A stretch of DNA of 64,000 nucleotides from Isoetes taiwanensis (Eukaryota > Streptophyta > Lycopodiopsida > Isoetales > Isoetaceae). The notes beneath the pieces are model-generated. The model saw only the letters and a list, made by a program, of their open reading frames with translations. It was not told the origin of the DNA and did no database searches. The DNA is taken from NCBI GenBank assembly GCA_021234155.1, contig JAJEKV010000130.1, positions 1,097,962-1,161,961 of the forward strand, given 5' to 3'. Both the position numbers and the translations under genes were made by a program. This document shows positions 46,917 to 60,300 of the stretch, in pieces. How positions within the stretch are numbered: the first letter of the stretch is position 1; each line of letters begins with the position of its first letter.

Positions 46917-48125
46917 ACTCCTGAGCTTTTTTCTTTTTCATGGCTTTTCTTTATTCTTTTTCTACCTTTTATGGGTTCCATTTTTCCTCTCTTTTTCCTA
47001 ATTCTCTTTCTTTTTCCACTTTTCTCCGCCTTTCCCTCACTCTCTTCCCTTTTCCTATGTCCTTTCTCCCCTTCCTCCTCTTTCACCCTTTGCTCACCTC
47101 TTTCTCCTTTTTCTTTTCTTCGTCAAGCTCTCTCTTTAGTGATGGACTTTTTCCTTTCCGCTTTCCATTCCTCGAATTTTTTCCTCTTTTCTATTACCTG
47201 CAAATTTTTATCTTTCCTTCACTTCATTTTTTCCTTCCTTCCTTCCTGGCTTCCTAATATTTTTTTCTTTTTTTCTTTTTTTTTTTATGTGTCTATTTAT
47301 TTTCCACCCTTTCCCCTTCCCCTTCTTTCCATGTCTCGCCTTTTTTTCTCTTTTTCACTTTTCCTTCTCTCTGTTTTTCCTTCCCTTTCTATTTCCTTCC
47401 TTTTGTCTAATGCCTTTTTTCTTTAGGTTCTATTTCTCCCTTTTGGTTCTCCATTTTTCGCTTTCACATTCCCCTTTTCACGCATGCCTCCTTTTTCTCT
47501 TCCTTCTTTTTGTTCTTCCTTTCCATTTTTTTTCTCTATTTCCTCTTCCTAACTTTTTCACTTTTTTCCTTTTTCTGCGCCCTTCCTCTCTCTATTTCCC
47601 TCTTTTTCTCTTTTTCCTATGCTATTTTCCTTCCCTTTTTCGCCTTTTTCCTCTCTTTTTTTTCTCTTTTTTCCACAGTTCTTTCCCTTCCTCATGCTCT
47701 TTTTTCTCCTTCTTTCCTTTCTTTTTGACCTTTCTTTCTCCCACTTCTCTCCCCTTTTCTTTCATGCCATTTCCTCCCCTCACTTCCCCTCGTATTCTTT
47801 CTCGGTGCTCTCCTTTCTCCCTCCTTTGAATTTTTCTTTTTCTCTTTTTCCTTCTTTTCCTACATTTGTCTCTTTCTGATCCTTTTCTCCTTTTCCTCTC
47901 TTTTCCCCTGGGCTTCTTTTGCCCTTTTTATACTGCCTCTTCCTTTTTCCTTTTCCTCTCTTTTTTCTTTTTACTCCTTTTCTCAGAGATCAAAATATGA
48001 CCAATCACGCAGTGAGTAAAGCAAAGAAAATCTCGCCTTGATGCATCTTAGATGATTCTCATGATCCAAATTAGGCCTAGCTGCATTCATAGACTTATGG
48101 CATAACATTATAATATAAAGATGGA
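46917..48125 (-). repeat. Polypurine element C (1.07-kb tract plus head)
   Basis: Plus-strand C/T tract at 46917-47985. On the minus strand the head 48125-47985 reads TTATATTATAATGTTATGCC, then AGGCCTAATTTGGATCATGA, GATGCATC and GATTGGTCATATTTTGATCT before the purines start. This is the same order of words as element A's head, in inverted orientation. Tract punctuation includes CATGCC and CATGTC words. Confidence 0.75.
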
Positions 48126-51100
48126 GTTCCAAATTCTGTTTCTTCACCTATGAACTATCAAAATGCTTGATGAGGCGTAAAACAAGACAAGCGAAAGTAA
48201 ATAATTCAGGTATCCATCCAAATTTTAGTATCATTAAGTGCCTAATAGTACTCCGCCAAACCTGATTTCCGCCATCCGCCACGTCCTAATGCGCCCATCT
48301 TTAGTGCCTCGCGACCCGACGCAGTTCCGTGAATAATGTTGTCTACTCGCTCTTTAAACAGTAGTCATCCGCCGCCCGCGTATTTATAAGTAGATCTCTC
48401 GATTTAGACAATAACATCATACGTCAAATCTATACCTCCTTCCTACTCTGCCTCAGTTCGCATGAAGCCTAATCAATCGCAATGCTGCCATCATCCAACA
48501 TCATAATCCCAAGCGCAATATCGGCGAAATAATAAAACTTTGAGTGAAAAACCTTTTTCTTGGTTTATAGCTATAATCCCGTATTTTCATGTGATAATGA
48601 TTTGTAAGAGATTACGTTAATAAATACCAAATAATACGCGATTCTTTATGCAATCAAAGCTCTTTGCCAAAAATCTCTATCGGTTATTTATTACTTTATA
48701 CTTACGCCGTAAAATTTCTAACCTCTGCACGGCTTCGTGGTATCTAAAGGTCAAAAGAGGTTACAATACCTATATATATCCGTAATTTCTTTTTTGATGG
48801 TGTTTCATTTGCTAATTTTGTATAAAGTTATGCACCTTCTCTTTCTAACTGGGAATAGCGAATGTATAAGTGAAAGATCCCAAGATTGCATAAGAATGGG
48901 CCATGGTGCTATGTTTATGAATGAAATGGCTAAATAATTCCAAATCTTCATCTCGAATATCGGTGCTCTCTATAAATGATGATATATCATAACCCAAAGA
49001 TGAGAATTCTCAAAAGACCTTCCAATGAAAGAGTCAATCAAAATGCACATATCCTAACACGAGAAATATAGATAGTACTCTCTCGGCGGCTAATTCTTCT
49101 AGGAAATGGCGCGGCGTAGACAAAGAATGATTGCGCTGAACCTTACATCGTCGCGATTATAAAACCTCTGGTATCTGTGAATAAATGATATCTGCAAGTT
49201 AACTATATCTACACAATTCTATGGAGCAAACAATCTCGCAGAAGAGATGAGCATGGTAGACCATACACCAAAACAACAACTATGCGTATTGTATGGTATG
49301 TCACTATTTCAGCAGCGATTGATTTGCACCAGAGCGAAGAGTTTCCGCTGTTTGTTTAGTACACAACTGGCTGTTAGCGAGCCTAGTGATGGGGGAAATG
49401 ATCGCCGTACTGGATGCTGATGAGACTTCAAAGGCTGGGAGGTTATGATGGGCAGCGTATCACGCATAAGATAAGTAATTGTAGTGAATGACAGTCAAAA
49501 AGTCAAGGTGAGAGGCAGAGAGAAAGAAGAGTGGAAATGTTTGGGTGACTTAATGCCAGCTTGCTGCTACTGTCACCGGAGGAAGGTGGCATTTGCAAGT
49601 ATAATCTAGTGTTAGTTTATAAATTCATAGGTTAGAAATTGCTGCGATTCTATTTTATCCAAAATTTCTAAATAAAGGTATACATGGATTTGGGGTAGCA
49701 ATAGCTTCGAATAATTCATTAATTCAATGCCTAAACGATGAAGGAGAAGCTGCCAAAAGTTGGTAGACATGCACGTCAGAGTTCCTGATGCATCGCTTTT
49801 CACTATCATGCCCCTCGAGTCAGCTATCTTCTCATTGTCTAGCATCATCACGCACGCAGCTGTTTTCCCTGGTAAATCTTCTATGCTGTAGTTTTACCCC
49901 GTAGAATGACAACAGCTCTATTTACGGTCCTATGACTTGGTCTGTGACGCTAAAAAATCTATTCTATTCTATCTCATTTGTTAAACCATGTGGATCGGCG
50001 GCAGAGCATGATGAGAGGCTCGTGATGTACATCGGGCCAGGATGCATAATTATTTAACTATAGGTTTGTTAATCACTAGGTTCTGTTGAGGCAGCCACCA
50101 TTTCACCCTTGATTTCCTGAGCGCATCAATACCGGATAAGGAATTCATAAATCCAAATGATGACGTTCACCCAATAAATCGGACATTGACTGTTTAAATA
50201 GGCCGCGGCCGGATAAAACTTTACTTATCCCATGAGGAGGATTCAATTTACGCTTCCGGAACAAGTAATACTAAATAACTTAGTCTTTAAACCATCTGAT
50301 TTCGTGACCTCTTTCCTTTAAAGGACCCACAAAGTTTTGTGAAGTATCGAGATATATAGCTGGTCACAATTATTAATCTCTAAATCTATGTATATCGCTG
50401 GCTCACTGCGGACCTTGCCCTAACTGGGCAGCACATCCGTAGTGTTTCTCTGTTTATTTCGACTCGTTTTGGGAGCGGTCCTAAATAGGAACGCCACCTA
50501 CTGTACTTATTGCTAGTTGATGCCGCCAGCCGCATTGTGATGACAAGAAAAGAGAACCGGCATTCTGGGATGCATGCCTTCATTTTCATCAACCATCAAT
50601 TTTGAGTTCCTTTCTATTCTATCGACCACCCAGTAAGTTACTAATCTGATCCTAATGGGGCTGAGCGCATCCGTGTAATGCCTCTTTTATGTAGATTCAC
50701 CGAGGTTTATTATTTCAACTTCGCATCAACCGCGTTTTTCAATCAGCGTCTATAATCGATTTCCTTTCGCCAGATTTTGCCTGAGAAACCTCTTCATGTT
50801 TCCTCTTTCATTGATCAAAATTCACCTCTATAGATAGATCCAATCCCGCATACACAAAGTCTCCAAGCTATCGCCTATTTTGTTTTTCTTCAGCATGCCC
50901 TTCTAAAAGTATAAGTTCTTAGCTTTGATGCGCTAAAACTGATGTGAGCTAAGAGGCCACAGGAACCTTCGTGAAAGTGAGAGGTTTTAGGTTTCTTCCC
51001 CACTATAGAGGTCATATCTCTTTACCTAACCCATACTTACAAACAAAGTCCAAAATTCTCCGATACACCGCTTGCAACCAAGGAATAGGTATAGGAGGTG

Positions 51101-54100
51101 CCCTTCTACCTCCAATTCCTTCCAACGCCTCTATTGCAGGTTAACACGTACTTTACCCTGATAGTTTCAATTTGCCCTCTTTAATTAGGCTCCACTCTGC
51201 CTTGACAACGCACCCAAGAACTCTGTAAAGTTATTTCAAAATGCATACCACCATAAGTACATTCTAGTCCAAATTAATGCCACCAGAGGACATGGTCCAT
51301 TAGAGTGGCTTTTTGTGGTCTACTGAATGGTCGGGGTCTATTATGGCCAAAATTCATCATTAACTTAAAAATCTTATAGTAACTCTTCCCATCGGTCACC
51401 GTAAAACGACTCTGTGGGCGTAGCATCAACCGTAGCCAAACTTTAAAATTTGGCACGTTATTCTAAAATAGATTGTGTTGAAATTATTGTATTTCTTGAG
51501 TTTAGATTACTAAAATGCCCTTATGGAGTTTCAACATATGCACTGGTAATACACAAACCTCAGGCATTTAGTTTTCCTGTGCCACAGACCCATCCAATAA
51601 AAGTTTTAAAGTTTAATTTGTGGTCAAGTGCTACCCCAGATATTTCCTCGGCTTAGCCGCGGGACGGTCCGTGAGACTTCGCCGCACTTTTTGAGTTCTT
51701 AGTGTTTTAATCGTGCCGGGGTCCTTTCTGATAATATTTTATTTTTTTCTATTCTTTCTTACGATTTGTGTAGATCCTATGTCCAAAGCACCGGCCTGAG
51801 GAATTTTTTCTATTCCCAGCCATGTGCTGACCCAGAGGTGACTTCCATTGCGTGTATGAAGCATGACGCTGGCGATTTCTCATGATCCTGTTTACCTCCC
51901 TTTGATAAAGATCGTACCGTCTACCATATCCAAACTGTACCAGCAGCTTCGTCGTAGACGTTTTCCTACCTGTGTAAATATATTAGTCGCCTAGGTCATA
52001 TATCCGCTAGTTGAAATCCCCCCATCCAAACTCTTTTTATTTATAAGCCTCCAATGATCCGCTCTAATACATCTAAGTATCCCCAGAAAGTGAAGAGGCA
52101 ATGCATAGTGTCTTGCCGCCTCTTTCTCCTATGGGCTCCTAACGGAAGGCAATAATGTTAGAATACCAACAACAAATACATCTAACTACTACATGGCAGT
52201 ACACCTGTATATCCATAGATACAGTCATGATGCCAAATTATGCTATAAAACACATGGGAGTCTATAATGCTCAAACTTTATATGTAGTGACTGAGTGGTT
52301 GGGCCATAAGATAGAGTAGACTGTGAGATTAAATAAATTAAGGGCTAAGCAGGTATTAAATGGCTAGGTTGACTTACCTCCATCCGCCTTCTCGGTATAC
52401 TCTTTGCAAAGTGACGGGCTGGAATCTGCTCCCGCGGATCTATAGTCCGCTTTCGCAGGACGTAATCCTATGGCGCATCACCTTATTGGGACTACTAAAG
52501 CCAAAATTCCTCGCCTGATGAGCGAAGGCCAGTTCCCCTTCCCGAAACGCAGTAGCCCTACGTGGGCTGCTTAAAGACCGCGCGCCATACATGATCCATA
52601 TGATATGTCGGCGGCCCTGCACGGGAGCCCAACATTTATTGATAACATTGCATTACATGACTGCTAAGTGTCATCCAGTATGTTCCAAGCCTTGGCGCAT
52701 ATCAAAGAGAGTTTCAAAATAAACCTTGATCTTTATCTGCAGTGCCGCGCCGTTACCTACAAACAGAAGGACAACCCTGAGACGTGAGCACCTCCGCCAC
52801 CACAACCCAGGAAAATCGCTTTATCCACTTTTTCGGGAAAGCCCGAAGTCTTCCAGATTATATCACTGATGACCTTATTTGGCGTTATGCCCAGAAAGCA
52901 TAGAGTCTAAGTTGATCCACAACGGATCCGCCTTGCTGATGATGTTCTATTCTTATTCTTCCGGCGTATCAATCTCATGTCTCAACTGTCTTGCCAATAG
53001 CATTCATATCGATTTTGATAGAAGGATAAATCTAAGATTCGCAACCTGCATCTCACCATACTGATCAAATGTCCGGGCATTGTGAGAATGTGGAACTCCA
53101 AAGTAGCGCCAGAGAAAGGACAGAGTATATGTGCAAACAATGGTAAACTTATGATTGTGCTTATTAAAATAGCTTCCATAAATGGCATCCAGCCACACAT
53201 CAAATAATGAATAAGACTTATTTACTTACTAATAAAGTTACCGCTAGCCAAAAGTTGTTAGGATTTTCACCCAAACGCAAGGATATGTGTATTGAAGCCG
53301 CCACAAAGATACCTTGCAGAGAATAGGCAAGATGAAAAATAGGCTCTCCGTCTCTTCATGGTCCGAGCAGGATTCTAACTCCTGAGATTTCTAGGCTGAA
53401 TCTCCACGCAGGAACCGCATACAACCTTGTCTTCTAAATACATTTAACATCAAGAACATTACTGCATCTAACACATGCAATCTACGTCTCGTAAAACATC
53501 ACGCAAATTTTAAGGCAATGAACAACATCGTAGCCATTTCAAAAGACGGACTACAAAGAGATAGTTATTGGGTTGATTTATAAATAAACAAAACATGTAT
53601 CAGTAGAAAGAACAAGATAATAAACGAATAATCCATAATATCTTGGCCATGTCCCCAAAGTAATATCACATATCAAAGTAAATATTATGAGCTTCTAAAA
53701 GTTCTAAGCAATGCTTACTTTATCCAACATCAGCTTTAAGCTTGGCAATAATCTCAAATCCCATCTAGTTTTACTTCTTTTCCTACTACTCTTTAAGTAA
53801 AATCAAGTGATCTATAATTCCTTCAAAATATATGATGTAGAATATATCTCAATCACTTAAGCGAATTTTACGTACGATTATTTGATGATAAGAACTTAGA
53901 AGATGAATATCCTTGCAGCTTGTGGGCCCATCGAAACCTCAAGCACGTATATGTATATAAAATGCCGCCACAGCTTGGCAGATTCTTCTAATTCAAAAAA
54001 TAAAAACATTGAGGTTCATCCAAACTATCTTGAGGGCTAGTGTAAAACAATTTGGCTTCCAAATTCTACCTCGCATTGTACATCCGGCACGATCTTATTT

Positions 54101-55585
54101 GTTTAAATTCGTCCAGTTGGTCTTCCTCGGCTTTTACCCATACTAATTCCATCTCTCTGGAGCATGTACCCAGACTTAATGAATCCAAATTCGCCCTACC
54201 GCGAAGCACTACCGCAGACGTGTCCCATTTGAACGCTCGGCATTAAGCAATTAATTTAAAAACAGACCAAAATGCCACTACTTAAAAACAGAGGATCAAA
54301 AGCTCCTTTACATCCTCGCTTTAAAAAGATCATGAAAGCAATGCAAAAGAGGAAAACATCTGGTGAGATTTCCTACGGTTGGTATCATGGATCTTGCGAG
54401 CATGCTACAAAATATTAAATATTGTACAGAGCAGCCACTCTAGAAGTTTTGGATATTAGGTAATTATCTCCCATTGTCTAAGACTGCCCAATTACCGCAG
54501 ATCTTTACGATATTTACGCATCGGGCAGACTTCCATTCTGTGCTGCACGAACGAAGCGCTTTTGCAGAATGTATTATACAGTTAGTTTTTGATATCGTGG
54601 CCCTCTCCGCTGCTGAGATTGAGTGGCTAGCCGGTGCCTCCCACGAGGTCGTGATAAATACTCCAAGGTCCCGCTGGTTCGCTTCCAAATTCAGGGTTGC
54701 TACCGTAAAACTACCAGCCAGAGGTTGTTTGTTTGTAAAGAATTTTCAGATGTATGCAGTTAAGAAAAATTGATCACGTACAACGAATGAGAGAATGTGT
54801 CCTCAATAGACAATACCTCATGGCTATAGCTATGCTATTGGTGTTCGAAAGAAACCGAGGAGGTAGCCGCTTCAATAAAAATCTCTACTCAAACAGCATA
54901 CGCAAAGATGATCAAACTGGATATCAGAGACACCCAGTTTTCCTCCATTCGACCCTTTGTTCAAATCTAAGAGCATTGTGAAAGGATCTCGGTACCCAAA
55001 CGCCATTATTACAAATTAGATTTTATCAAACGAAGCTAGCCGTATCCATAAGATTGTTGTTGTAAATAACGCCTCCACTTCTCCATTCGCGAAGATCTGC
55101 ACCGGTGAAAGTGTGATGATAGTGCCGAGCAGTTATGTACCCGTGATTTTTCCTGGTTAAAAATCTTTTAATTCCAAATGACGCAAAAACTGAGCGACAT
55201 AGATAGAATATCCACTTGCCAGTAAGAAAGGCAGTTATCTTTCTATAACCGCCGTAATTCTTTGCTGGCGCGCAGAAACCGTCGCAGAAATCGGCAAACC
55301 ACTACAACAAAAGAAGATCAAAAGCACAAGAAAATATTAGAAAAAAAATGGACTAAAACGCACGACCTCCAAAACACAATCCATTATCTAAAATAGTCCC
55401 CGCGAGGAAGAGGTACCGATGCCCGCGGGCGCTCCGTAATAAAGTCCAAAGCCTACCATTTTGGGTAAGAAGAGGAAAGGTCTCATTGAAAGTGGCTTAG
55501 TAGAGTTTCGGCATGAAATGTACATTAGCATTTATTATGTTCCTCATTATAATGAGGTTGCGATTCTAATGCAAATGAAGATAAT
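48126..55585. other. Long spacer, no gene seen
   Basis: AT-rich, with scattered CCGCC words. Short ORFs at 49.6, 50.4, 52.4, 53.0 and 54.5 kb show no family resemblance. 51480-51530 has a lone AAAATGCCCTTATGGAGT, similar to MITE arms. Confidence 0.4.
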
Positions 55586-55589
55586 TCAT

Positions 55590-57345
55590 AATATAAATGT
55601 TACAGGCTGTAAGCGCAGTTTCAGTGAATGAAACCTTAATTTGAATGGGTCGGCATCATCTGATTCATCCGTAGCGTTTGATTGACAGTAGACGCACTAC
55701 CAACAATCGCGATTGGTCACGCTCTCATCTCTGCTGGAAAGCGCAAATGAAAAGGAGAAAGTGCCGAAGCGTGGTGAGAGAAATTTAGCGCACAGAAAAG
55801 GAAAAGGAAAGCATGGAATCATCCATATGTAGGCAGTAAATGGCAAAGCAAACAGAAAAGGGGTTTAAGAGAGAATCGAAGGGGCAAAAAGGCATGGGGA
55901 AAAGGTGGAAAAGTAAAATAGTAAGGAAAAGGGTGGGGATAAGATGAACAGTAAAGGTACAAAACAAAAGGCAGTGAACCCGGGGAAGTAAGGGTACAGG
56001 AAGGAGTGAAGAGATATGGAAAAGGTAAAATGGAAAGGGCATGAAAAGTAAGGAAAGATAGTATAAGAAAAGGAGGAAAATGAAGTGAGAAAAAGCACGG
56101 CGCGGAGGAGAAAAGCATGGCGCTGAAGCGATAATGCAGCATGTACAGTGCCATTTCATATGGCATGAAGGACAAATGCAGACAGGAAGGGAGAAAAGAT
56201 AGCGTAAGGGAAACGATCAAGGAAAACGCAGCGCCGGCACCGGAGGAAAGCAGCGACGCTATTGGGGAGGGGAAAAGTTAGTAAGGCAAAATAGTAAGGG
56301 AAAGGTAGAGAAGAAAGAAAAAGAAGGGGAAAGGGGAAGGTGGAACCCAGGTAAAGGTCAAGAAAGAGTAAAACCAGAAAAGAAGGAAGGGCATGAGCAG
56401 TGCCGAAGAGGAAAAACGTAAGAAAAGCAAGGGAAAAGTAGTAAGGGGCAAGAGAGAAAGGGTGGGGAAATGAGGAAAATGGGTAGACAGGAATTAAGAG
56501 AATAAAACAAATGCGCAAAAAGGCGCATGGAAAAGGGAAAAGGAAAAGGAAAGGAAGGGAGGCGTGAACAGGAAAGGATCGGCAGTACGATAAAACGGGA
56601 AAGAAAAAATCTATCAAGAAGTAAAGGAAACGTGGAAAGGCGTGGAAAGGGAAAAGGGAAGCAGGGATGGATGGAGGGAGAAGGTGCCATTACGAGGAAA
56701 GGAAAAGAGAAAAGAAAAGGAAGGGCTGGTGCCAGCGAAAATTGCACGAAGAGTGGTGTATAGGGAAGTAAGGAGGTACGAATTTAGAAAGGTTAGGAAA
56801 GAATAGTGGGAAGGCATGTGGAAAGGGAAGAAAAGAAAAATGGAAAGAGGGTATGAGAGAGAGAATGGAAAAAGAAATGAGGAAAAAGAGAAAGGGAAGG
56901 AGAAAGGGAATACGGAAAGGGAAAGAGGGAAAGGACGAGGAGATGGAAAAGAGAAGGTAAAAAGGCATGGAAAACGGGAGGAGAAAAGAAATGGAAGGGC
57001 AAGGCACACAAAAAGGAGGAACAGAGGGAAATAGAGGGCGGCGCATGTGGGAAGAGATATGGAAAGCCGCTGCTGAAAAGAGTAAAAGGTTGAAAATATT
57101 ACGGAAAAGGTGGGGAAAAGAGGAAGGTATAAAAGAGAAAGGGAAGGGAAGGCTGGCAAAGAAAAAAGAGAAGAGGGTAAGGCGTGAGAAGGAGCAGTGC
57201 AAGGGAAGGGAAAAGGGGTTATTTGAACAGTGGAAGGGGGAAATGGTGCCGACAAGCACGCTGTCACGCATATATTTGCGCAGCAGCGCAGAGAAAATAA
57301 GGAAAATGAACACGGGATAGAGCGTGGAAAAGTGGAAATGGGATG
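55590..57345 (+). repeat. Polypurine element D (head plus 1.6-kb purine tract)
   Basis: The head 55590-55745 reads AATATAAATGTTACAGGCTG, then ACCTTAATTTGAATGGGTCG, GATTCATCCG and GATTGGTCACGCTCTCATCT, colinear with A and C. The purine tract runs from about 55745 to 57345, with GGCATGG words near 55890, 56035, 56810 and 56965. It has more pyrimidine interruptions (GCAGTG, GGCGC) than A and is probably older. Confidence 0.75.
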
Positions 57346-60300
57346 TGGGGTTTTCCACCGCAGCATCCCAGCATTGCCGTGCTCAATCCGGCGCCCGCCA
57401 ACGTTGGCACCACATTACTAGCAGGCAATAATGTCATTTGAATGAGTCTGGCGATAGTCCCATCAAAATGACCAACCACGATACTAAAGTATATTTAAAT
57501 AGATATTATGTTCATCAATTGACTGTGCTTGTAAAGTAGGTTATATTTAGAAGCACTTTTCGCAGCGCAAAGAATAGACATTCGGTACTACCCCCAGCTT
57601 CCATTGTAGTCCGTGAGCACCCTGAATAAGCTTTGATCGTGGAGTAATTTAATGCGGTAAGTATATTATCTTGAGCACATGTATGTGCCTGAATATAGAT
57701 CTAATGCCACCGGCATGAGCCTCGCAAGAAGAGACCCATTTTCATTTTCTTTTGCATCTTTGCCATTATGTGTATTTCAAGTTACTCATATGCATGCTGC
57801 AAAGGTTTGTATAGATGTTCACCTATTCGCTTTAATATTAATATTTCATCCGCCTAACAAGAATTGAGGTATGTCGCCGGTATGTCTCCAAACGTGAGGC
57901 AAATTTAAATGTTTGACTTTCATTTTTCCTTCTTGTTGTGCGCACGCGAAAAGCCATTTGTTCCTTTTATAAAATAGATACGCCATCTGTGAATTATGGG
58001 CATTTATGTGAGGTTTTTGTGATTTATACGCATGGTTTATATAGATTTCATAATGATAATGAGTAAGTATACTAATCAAAGAGACGCAGGAGTGCACTAA
58101 ATTTTTTGCACATGCAATTGTAAATTGTTTCATGCTTAATGAGTTATGACCGGTGGCTTGCAAGAAAGCCCTGAATCCAAAAAGATCCGGCAAGCAGCCC
58201 TTTTTCTCATGAATTTGAAGACAAAATTTACCTGGGCAAGAATGGTAGAATCAGATTTATGGCTCCATAACCCGCTCCCTGCTATAACTTTAGCCCCCTT
58301 GCATGAGCCTCTTTCGCGGCTATGGCAATCGATATTGTTATTGTAAGAGTTTCTATTGAACTCGCTTCTTGGGAGAGGATAAAATGCCATTTCATCATCT
58401 TCGCCGCATCGAGTATAATGCATGAAGAATCCTCTTTAACCGGACGATTTCAAAGCAAAACAGCCCACAAAGATTTTTGCGCTTCAGCGCAGACAAGTGA
58501 GCGGAGAGCAGCAGTAGACGCAGAGGATTTCATAATAAATAGTTTGCGGTTTCTTGAAAAGCATCTTAAGGAAACTTTATCATATTGCAAGTTTAATTGA
58601 TCGAGGATGAGACAGTATCTAGATTTATTCCGAATCAGATTCGTTTGCCAGGCTCTCTCCCCAGCTGCAGGACGTAATGTGAGGTCTATCCAACGATGCA
58701 TATGGCAAAAATATTAGGGCCAATGTCCTCTTTTTTCTGGCTTATAGAGTCGAGCTGACATGCATTTAAAACAGATATGGTGTCTACTGTCATGATCTTA
58801 AGACAGCCAAAATAGTTATTAGAGACGATTTACTATGCAAATTTCATGTAAAGAAAGATACGGTGCTCTGGATAATTTTGGCAAAACAAGGCGAATGATT
58901 TGATTCGATCCTCGAGACGATACATGACCTGAGTATAAGAAAACTTGCCAGGCCTCGACCTTCCATGGTATCAGTTGTCTGTTTTACTGTGAATGAGGAT
59001 TTCCTATAATAAAACAAATATAGTTTTTGAAAAGATCTAAGGAAATCCTATTATATAGCCCCCTGTGGACTACTATTGGGTAAGTTCTGACTTGACTGGC
59101 TGATGAGATGTATAAGTATTTATTTAGAGCAAAATGTTGAATTCCGCTGAAGTCCTTAACAGCTTATTTCTTCTTTTGGGGCCTAATTTTCTTTCCAGAT
59201 TTATTTACAAAATATATACTGCTGTGAAAGAAACCGTAAGTGACAGAGCAAGCCTCAAAAGACTATGAGAAGATCCCAAACACTAGGGCTTCGATACGCG
59301 ATCTGCACGCTTCTATCATATGGCAGTAGATCCTTTTTATTTTTCTCCTTTCCGATTATCCGCTTAAAGCTTTAATCTATCCATGAAAGCCACCTTCCAT
59401 CCGCCATGCTATGTCGCTATTCACATCTGGAGGCTACCATCATTTTATCATATGACCTCGCTGTAAATATATCAACAGATCTAGGTGCGATGAGACAAAT
59501 TTATCCTCAGATTAACAAGAAATTCCTTGATGCCAAACGTACGGTTTAAAATTCCCCAAATAAATGCTTCTTTATAAAAGCACATAATTATATTACATTA
59601 TACCTATGTTTTATTCTTATATACCCTTTTTTCTTAATGCTGGTTACTACATAAATACATATTGCTACATGTTTTAAATTGTCTTTTTATATTCTCACGC
59701 TCTGTTTTGTTTTAGTCCAAGGGCCAAAGTGTTTTAGTATAATAACGCCAACATATTCACTACTGATAATAAATATAAACTTACTGGATCCAAATACATT
59801 TAAATTAGTGCAATCCTCTTAAACTCCCTTTTGGTTCTGGGCGTATATTCTACATCGGGTAAGGGGATGAGGGTTACCGTAGAGCTCCTCTATAATTCAG
59901 GGCTTCCCTGCACGCACGCAAATCAACACCCATACAGTATTCCGCCGAAACTATATATATTTTAATCATTATACAAGATAGCAAATCTTGCACCTGCACA
60001 CCCACAAACGAGAACTTTACGCACGCGTGTAGTGATTTCCGAAAAGAACAAGCGCCAATACGCCAACCTGCACCGCATGCCCCAGAGTCACCGCAAGTAA
60101 TATGCAATCTAAACCAAAGGGGTTTAAGCGGGATTTAACTTAAATGTGTTGATCCAATGGTTATATTTATTAATGTCAATGGTAGTGTTTGTGTGTTATG
60201 GGTTTTATAAGGGGATTTGGTGGCCGATTTTGTATGCTGTTACCGCGCATCTAGAGCGCGACTGGGGAGTTTACTTCCTAATTTCTATATTTGTGGCTGG

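Noticed and set aside
53355-53425. tRNA-like CAGGAGTTAGAATCCTG stem-loop, minus strand
   Set aside because: The loop lacks the conserved TTCRA and no acceptor, D or anticodon arms can be drawn.
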